A stretch of 57,105 nt of DNA from Vreelandella boliviensis LC1 (GTDB taxonomy: Bacteria > Pseudomonadota > Gammaproteobacteria > Pseudomonadales > Halomonadaceae), in contig NZ_JH393257.1 in the NCBI RefSeq assembly GCF_000236035.1, forward strand, positions 580,672-637,776, read 5' to 3'. This document shows positions 52,605 to 57,105 of this stretch, piece by piece (position 1 is the stretch's first letter; every line of letters begins with the position of its first letter). A model generated the notes under the pieces. That model ran no database searches and was not told where the DNA came from. It saw only the letters and a list, made by a program, of their open reading frames with translations. Made by a program: the position numbers and the translations under genes.

Positions 52605-53567
52605 TTATTCGCCCGACAGTTCAGCAAAACGGCCCGCTTTATCCAGGGTGTATTCGCTAAAATCCCGCGCCAAATAAAGCGAACCTGAATAAACGCTCTG
52701 GGCCTCTTTGCGGATGTCTTCGATGGAGGGCGTCGCATTGGAGTTGAGCTGGTAACGGGGGCTAAAGTGCGTCAGCACCAGATTGGGTAGCTGTACCGAT
52801 TCAGCAAACGCGGCGACAAGCTTGCCGTAGCTATGCCCTACATCACCGGCCTTCTCGGCCATCTCTTCGGTGTAGGTGGCTTCATGCACCAGCACTTGAG
52901 CTCCTGTGCAGGCATCCATTAACAAATCAGGCTGGTCATTGTCCCCGGCGATCATTATTTTCCTGGGCTTGTTTTTAAAGATTAAGAAGTCCTGGCTTTT
53001 TAACTGCTCGCCCGCAAACTCAATATCAAACCCTTGCTTTAACTGCCCCCACAACGGCCCTCTCGGAATACCCTTTTGGGTCAGCTTTTCAATGTTTAAA
53101 TCAGCGTCGACCTTTCGCTCCGTAAACCCATAGGCATAGGAAGGCGCCCTGTGTGAAAGCCGGAAAGTGGTCACCGCGATGCTCTCAAACTCAACGCTGG
53201 GCAGCTCGTCCGAATCGATAAACTCCAAAGTGAAGGGCAAACATAGCTGCGTGGCCTCGCAGGTAGCCTCCAACCATGCCTTGATACCTGCGGGCGCCAC
53301 AATGGTCAGCGGCGCCTTCCGGCCACCCATTCCCGCACTCGCCAATATGCCCGGCAGCCCGTAGCAGTGGTCGCCGTGCACGTGGGTAATCAAGATGGCT
53401 TTCAGTGAATGGAACGACAGCTTCGTGTGCAAGACCTGATGCTGGGTGCCCTCACCGCAATCGATCAGATACCAGCCCTTCCCCTTGCTCTCTCGCAAGG
53501 CGACGCCGGAGACGTTTCTTGTTTTAGTGGGTACTCCGGCGGAGGTGCCTAAGAAGAGTAAGTTCAT
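52605..53567 (-). CDS. rnz: Ribonuclease Z
   Basis: RNase Z removes 3' trailers from tRNA precursors. The 320-residue metallo-beta-lactamase protein starts MNLLFLGTSAGVPTKTRNVS and has the metal motif LITHVHGDHCYGLPGIL, the exosite-type region in the middle, AGDNDQPDL, VHEATYTEE and HSYGK, and LTHFSPRY near the end. The start at 53567 gives the family N-terminus; a longer frame to 53597 adds ten unlikely residues. A truncated second copy of its 3' part lies 1.2 kb away in the same direction. Confidence 0.95.
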   Translation of the reverse strand: MNLLFLGTSAGVPTKTRNVSGVALRESKGKGWYLIDCGEGTQHQVLHTKLSFHSLKAILITHVHGDHCYGLPGILASAGMGGRKAPLTIVAPAGIKAWLEATCEATQLCLPFTLEFIDSDELPSVEFESIAVTTFRLSHRAPSYAYGFTERKVDADLNIEKLTQKGIPRGPLWGQLKQGFDIEFAGEQLKSQDFLIFKNKPRKIMIAGDNDQPDLLMDACTGAQVLVHEATYTEEMAEKAGDVGHSYGKLVAAFAESVQLPNLVLTHFSPRYQLNSNATPSIEDIRKEAQSVYSGSLYLARDFSEYTLDKAGRFAELSGE

Positions 53568-53779
53568 AGCTTGTTTGTGATCTCGCTTTAAGACCAAGTT
53601 GGTGTGATGTCAGTCATCTAAATTTCAGCAATAGTGCTTTTACAGTCTCATTGGGCGTAAATTCATGCAATTGGGATTTACTTAGGTTCACTACGCTTGA
53701 CTAATACCACTTGCAGTTTAAAAATTAACAAACGGTTCCGGGAACAAACCTCCAGCCCTCAATTTTTTTGATGTTTTAA

Positions 53780-54304
53780 TTAAGTATTTTCATCGGCACC
53801 AACACGTAGCAACTCTATGAATTCCTGCCATTTTTTCTTGCGCTCCTCACCCTTGTATTGCTGCAACTCTTTAAGTGCACGTTCATACTTAAACAAATCA
53901 TCAATTTTTTCTTTAGGGATACCTAACTTTAAGCAAAGCTTTTTTATCTTATTCTTTACTAACGCCTTGCTATATTTCGAAGAATTTTCATCACCCCACA
54001 TACCTGTAAGTGTAGAATTAGCAGCAATTAGCTCTGACAAAATATATGATATTTCTTTCAAAGACTCTTCTTTTGCATAAATCTCTCCCTTCGCTTGTTC
54101 AATCTTTTCTAGAGTTAGCTTTAAGTTTTTAACATCAAATTCTTTAAGACGACCTAGAACTGGAACAACCACACAAACAAGAGAAAGCAGAGATAATAAA
54201 AAAAGATACCCTGGCGTTCCAATTTTTTCAGCCAACAAAAGTAGAGTAAAAGTTAAAAATCCAATTAACGCGACAATTATTGCGATAATACCTTGACTCT
54301 TCAT
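53780..54304 (-). CDS. Membrane-anchored coiled-coil protein of unknown function (cassette gene 4)
   Basis: Not recognised. The 174-residue product has two N-terminal membrane segments (IIAIIVALIGFLTFTLLLLA and YLFLLSLLSLVCVVVPVL). A lysine/glutamate-rich helical cytoplasmic part follows (EFDVKNLKLTLEKIEQAKGE; KKLCLKLGIPKEKIDDLF; ERALKELQQYKGEERKKKW). ATG 54304 follows AAGGTG; a GTG at 54421 would add 39 residues of poor quality. It lies 124 bp downstream of cassette gene 3 in the same direction, and is AT-rich like the rest of the cassette. Confidence 0.7.
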   Translation of the reverse strand: MKSQGIIAIIVALIGFLTFTLLLLAEKIGTPGYLFLLSLLSLVCVVVPVLGRLKEFDVKNLKLTLEKIEQAKGEIYAKEESLKEISYILSELIAANSTLTGMWGDENSSKYSKALVKNKIKKLCLKLGIPKEKIDDLFKYERALKELQQYKGEERKKKWQEFIELLRVGADENT

Positions 54305-54428
54305 CTCACACCTTATGCACAAAGGGGTTGTTGAAAAACCTATTTTTATCATCTGACCGCCTATTTTCTTAAAATTAACTAGTCGCAACTCCTTATTTTT
54401 TATCCAAAAATAGACTTTCACATTGAGC

Positions 54429-55118
54429 CTAACTGAGGGTTAAAAGATCTCTATTAGTGGATGGAAAAAGCTTATACTTCTCTGAAAAAAACAACATAAA
54501 CAACTCATTTATCTTCTTTACCAATCTAACAAAACTTGACTTCCACTTTCCAAAGTCAGCCAAATCAAAACCGTTATTAGAAACAGAAACTTTTTGGGTT
54601 TGAAAATAAACTAAAGACTCTGCATGAATGTGTTTTGAAAAGTCTTTCCATAGCTTTGATATTTGCTCTACAAGAGTATTGATTTTACCTTTTAATGCGT
54701 TATCTGAGAAAGCAGGATATTCCTTTAAATAATCTTTGAGCTTTTCATGCTTGATTACAAACTCACCAACCTTCCATTTTTCAAATTCTATCGGATGATC
54801 AAAAAAGTACAATAACTGAAAAGACAATTCAATCAGGCTTCTTAAATGCATATTTGAAGTTCTATAAAGTCCCATAGAAGCTAAATAATACGACGAACTA
54901 ACGTCCTGATGAAGCTCATTGAAAATACTATCCAAATTATCACAGCCAGTATGATTAACTCCTTCTTTCCAGTTCTTAAAAACCAACGTACACCAATAAA
55001 CCTCAAAAACACCAGTTATTTTTAAATGACTTTTCGTTGCCTCTGAAAACAGCTTAAAATCATTATGGTAGAGCTCATAATCATTTAAAGCGTTAAATTC
55101 AACTCTCTCTTTTAGCAT
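54429..55118 (-). CDS. Protein of unknown function, possibly HEPN-like (cassette gene 3)
   Basis: Not recognised with confidence. The 229-residue helical protein has a central stretch RTSNMHLRSLIELSFQLLYF followed by a WKDFSKHIHAES segment. This recalls R...E and S-x-x-x-H patterns of DUF5677/HEPN-type helical bundles, but the match is loose. No membrane segment or signal peptide is seen. The start ATG follows AAGGA, two bases after the stop of cassette gene 2. The gene is AT-rich with codon use unlike the core genes. Confidence 0.65.
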   Translation of the reverse strand: MLKERVEFNALNDYELYHNDFKLFSEATKSHLKITGVFEVYWCTLVFKNWKEGVNHTGCDNLDSIFNELHQDVSSSYYLASMGLYRTSNMHLRSLIELSFQLLYFFDHPIEFEKWKVGEFVIKHEKLKDYLKEYPAFSDNALKGKINTLVEQISKLWKDFSKHIHAESLVYFQTQKVSVSNNGFDLADFGKWKSSFVRLVKKINELFMLFFSEKYKLFPSTNRDLLTLS

Positions 55119-55120
55119 AA

Positions 55121-55591
55121 TTACAAATCCTTAAGCATTTTTGCCCATTTATCTAAATCGTTTAGCATTGATTTTTTAGAGCTAACCGTTTTCTTTTGCT
55201 CTTTATAATACCCATCATTAATTAAATAAGTTAATTTGCTTTTAAGATTTTCTTTGAACTCCACATCCTTTTCAGCCCGCTTTATTATTCTACTTATTGT
55301 TGTATCTCTAGATGCTTTCTGAGATCTAAACTCGATATCTAGATTTTTATTAGAAAACTCTACTATATCAATTATTCTAGGAAATAATTTTTTGTCACTT
55401 AATATACTCTCCAATATTTTCATTCTATCAGAATAACTATTGTTCTCTAAATCAGATTCTATATTATGCAACTCTAAAAACAACTTATAGTTCTTTATGA
55501 ACGCTTTTAAATATGAAGTATCAAGGCCGATCCTTTCATATTCAGATACGTTTTTTAATACTCTCTCAAGACTTTCAACATTTCTATCCAT
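55121..55591 (-). CDS. Small helical protein of unknown function, ParA partner candidate (cassette gene 2)
   Basis: Not recognised. The 156-residue protein is rich in Lys, Glu and Leu and predicted helical (NVESLERVLKNVSEYERIG; SRIIKRAEKDVEFKENLKSKL; a Ser/Lys-rich linker; MLNDLDKWAKMLKDL). No ParB CTP-binding motif, zinc finger or membrane segment is visible. Its ATG overlaps the ParA stop by one base (TAATG) with GGAGAG inside the parA end, so the two proteins are translationally coupled and probably act together. Confidence 0.7.
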   Translation of the reverse strand: MDRNVESLERVLKNVSEYERIGLDTSYLKAFIKNYKLFLELHNIESDLENNSYSDRMKILESILSDKKLFPRIIDIVEFSNKNLDIEFRSQKASRDTTISRIIKRAEKDVEFKENLKSKLTYLINDGYYKEQKKTVSSKKSMLNDLDKWAKMLKDL

Positions 55592-56415
55592 TATAACTCT
55601 CCAAGCTTACGAAGCATTTCGTTAACTATAGTTTTATAGGCACTAACTCCTGTAGAATCAGGAAACGCAACTCTAGCTGGAGAATTTGAACTACTAGCTT
55701 CGCTAAGCTTAATGTTTTTTGGAACAATGGTTTTAAAGTCATAAATTCCATATTCCTCGCATATATTCCTAATTTTAGGCATAAATTCAGAATGCAAATT
55801 CACGGTGCGTTCAACCCTTGTAAACAAACAACCTAAAAATTCAACATCTATATTTAAATCTCTGTTCAAACGATCAACTCTATTTTTTAGCAAAGGCAAA
55901 CCGAGAAAAGAATAAAAATCAGGAATGATCGGAGTAATTATATAATCCGAAGCAACCAGTGCATTCTGAGGTGCCAATGTCAAATTCGGCGGACAATCAA
56001 TAAGTATATAGTCATATTCTTCTTCTAATTTTTTAATTTGTCGAGAAAGTATCATTTCTCGACCTGCTTGGGCGCTCAAATCTAAATCCAAAAAAGTTAA
56101 ACTCAAATGAGACGAGATCAAGTCCAACCCTACTATATCAGAAACATTCTTAATAACTGCCTTATTTATATCATACTCATCACGCCTACTGCTAAGATGC
56201 TTATTCATTCCAAGAACGTCTGCAATTGTATTTTGTTCTACATTTTTCTGCCAATCATCATATTCAATAAATGAAAATGTAGCATTAGTTTGTGGATCTA
56301 TATCTATAATCAAAACTCTTTTATCATGATCTTTAACTAACACTGTAGCTACTTCAACAACTGAAGTTGTTTTACCAACTCCACCTTTCATATTAATAAA
56401 CGATATTGTTTTCAT
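55591..56415 (-). CDS. ParA/Soj-type ATPase (cassette gene 1)
   Basis: ParA ATPases form ATP-dependent dimers that bind DNA or membranes and position cargo. The 274-residue protein starts MKTISFINMKGGVGKTT with the deviant Walker A (signature Lys in KGGVGKTT), then A' DIDPQTNATFSF, Walker B YDYILIDCPPNLTL, and the C-terminal KLSEASSSNSPARVAFPD and AYKTIVNEMLRKL. All catalytic residues are present. ATG 56415 is preferred to an upstream start at 56460. There is no ParB gene beside it and no parS-like palindrome was noticed. It leads an AT-rich four-gene cassette. Confidence 0.93.
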   Translation of the reverse strand: MKTISFINMKGGVGKTTSVVEVATVLVKDHDKRVLIIDIDPQTNATFSFIEYDDWQKNVEQNTIADVLGMNKHLSSRRDEYDINKAVIKNVSDIVGLDLISSHLSLTFLDLDLSAQAGREMILSRQIKKLEEEYDYILIDCPPNLTLAPQNALVASDYIITPIIPDFYSFLGLPLLKNRVDRLNRDLNIDVEFLGCLFTRVERTVNLHSEFMPKIRNICEEYGIYDFKTIVPKNIKLSEASSSNSPARVAFPDSTGVSAYKTIVNEMLRKLGEL

Positions 56416-56748
56416 CTTATTCCATATATAAAGTTGAAGATATTTCCAAGACAACAACAATGGACTTAGCCCAAGGCATCATCTCACTAAACGTTCAAGT
56501 ACATTTTGATGTACTTTAATAAAGCCTGATATCACTTTACCTTATTAATTCTTCTCAAGGCAAAGCAAATATTGGCAATAGATCTAAAAACTGCCTACCT
56601 CCGCGATCTGCTCAGGCTAATCACACGGCCTATAAATGCACTACTCAGCTTTGGAAACCAGGCTTTAACAGCTGACGAGTACCTTAAGCGGAAAATCAGA
56701 CAAGTAGTGAAGTACTGCGTATGAATGGCAGTTCCAACAAGTTGGCTT
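56416..56748. other. Region upstream of the ParA-type cassette
   Basis: About 330 bp. The part next to 56415 is AT-rich and should hold the cassette promoter. A plus-strand stretch around 56575-56724 reads open (AYLRDLLRLITRP and on) without a start codon or known family; it may be a relic. The right end is GC-rich and belongs to the neighbouring gene. Confidence 0.4.
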
Positions 56749-57105
56749 TTAGCTTAGCGCGATACACCCCATCTCCCCACCAAACCACTGCTGCCTGAGC
56801 CCCCGCTGCTTTTCCAACAGCAGCGTTAGATACTCACGCAATGGATGAGCGGATGGCAGCGCCGCAAGATGTTTACGCAGCCTGCGCTGGTAAGGAAACT
56901 GCTCCGCAGGCACATGCAACGACGTGGCATGTTGAGTAAGCCATTCGATATCGGGCAGCAACAAGTGAGTAGCGCCGCTATCAAGCGCAAGCGTAACGCC
57001 TTTTACATCAAAATCACCGGCGTAAATATGCGGCCGATGGGTTTTGCGCCAGGCCTCTGCCAGTAAGGCAAAGCCGCCGCCGTAGTGGCTGGGGCCGCGG
57101 GAAAC
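56749..57105 (-). CDS. C-terminal part of a Toprim-like protein, possibly JetD/MksG of a Wadjet-type system (cut by window edge)
   Basis: The minus-strand frame is open from the window edge to the stop at 56749, giving 118 residues (VSRGPSHYGGGFALL; RPHIYAGDFDVKGVTLALDSG; THLLLPDIEWL; EYLTLLLEKQRGLRQQWFGG). The GDFDxxG motif after a beta strand, the following strand LLLPDIE and the LEKQRGL helix near the end resemble the Toprim nuclease domain of JetD (GDxDxxG ... LEQE). JetD is the last gene of jetABCD, which fits its place at the trailing edge of whatever lies to the right. The sequence is GC-rich, like core genes, unlike the ParA cassette. The family call is an inference. Confidence 0.45.
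   Translation of the reverse strand, partial: VSRGPSHYGGGFALLAEAWRKTHRPHIYAGDFDVKGVTLALDSGATHLLLPDIEWLTQHATSLHVPAEQFPYQRRLRKHLAALPSAHPLREYLTLLLEKQRGLRQQWFGGEMGCIALS

Noticed and set aside
55591..57105. parS or iteron-like sites near the ParA-type gene
   Set aside because: I looked for TGTTTCACGTGAAACA-like palindromes and short direct repeats upstream of the cassette and saw none convincing, so a plasmid partition locus is not claimed.

Overview
The window looks like chromosome from a moderately high-GC gammaproteobacterium, most likely a Halomonas-type member of the Halomonadaceae. This is inferred from gene content, gene order and protein style; no database search was possible. The order tRNA-Arg, tRNA-Ser, csrA, lysC, alaS, recX, recA, pncC, mutS, fdxA, Csr/Rsm-type small RNA, eno, kdsA, pyrG resembles a rearranged Pseudomonas/Oceanospirillales chromosome, and gltD-gltB next to aroB-aroK-pilQPONM is also a pseudomonad-like neighbourhood.

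Region 1 (1-14.7 kb) is core housekeeping: translation (two tRNAs, alaS), post-transcriptional control (csrA), lysine-family biosynthesis (lysC), SOS and repair (recA with a LexA box, recX, mutS), NAD salvage (pncC), a 7Fe ferredoxin and the eno-kdsA-pyrG block. Between fdxA and eno lies an unlabelled small RNA gene with ten GGA motifs, its own terminator and a near-perfect GacA upstream activating site about 180 bp upstream of the predicted start. It is very probably the CsrB/RsmZ-type antagonist of the CsrA encoded 10 kb away.

Region 2 (14.7-31.3 kb): a seven-copy 88-bp palindromic tandem array; glutamate synthase (gltB, gltD); shikimate genes aroB and aroK; the type IV pilus alignment operon pilMNOPQ; and the divergent penicillin-binding protein 1A gene.

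Region 3 (31.3-47.9 kb) is catabolic and accessory-core: a TAXI-type TRAP transporter with its DUF1850 partner, diverging from a GntR regulator, glutaryl-CoA dehydrogenase and a CaiB-type CoA transferase; then an EAL/GGDEF pair and a GabT aminotransferase. Together these suggest a lysine/5-aminovalerate/glutarate degradation locus. A thiamine-binding protein, an alpha/beta hydrolase, SOS-controlled dinB, selO, a sirtuin and a UbiH-family hydroxylase follow.

Region 4 (48-57.1 kb) is a plastic, partly AT-rich accessory zone. It holds a hydrolase relic, two different CcdAB toxin-antitoxin pairs, vapB/vapC relics, a duplicated 3' part of rnz beside the intact gene, and a small membrane-protein gene broken in a homopolymer. 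It ends with an AT-rich four-gene cassette (ParA-type ATPase, two unknown soluble proteins, one membrane protein) beside the end of a possible JetD/MksG-like (Wadjet) gene cut by the window edge. This cassette is the best candidate for an undescribed system.

A recurring oddity is short degenerate tandem repeats (period 14-16 bp, three to five copies) at gene borders: recA/recX, downstream of aroB, downstream of the PBP1A gene, upstream of the DUF1850 gene and upstream of gabT. A 12-bp version lies inside the start of kdsA.
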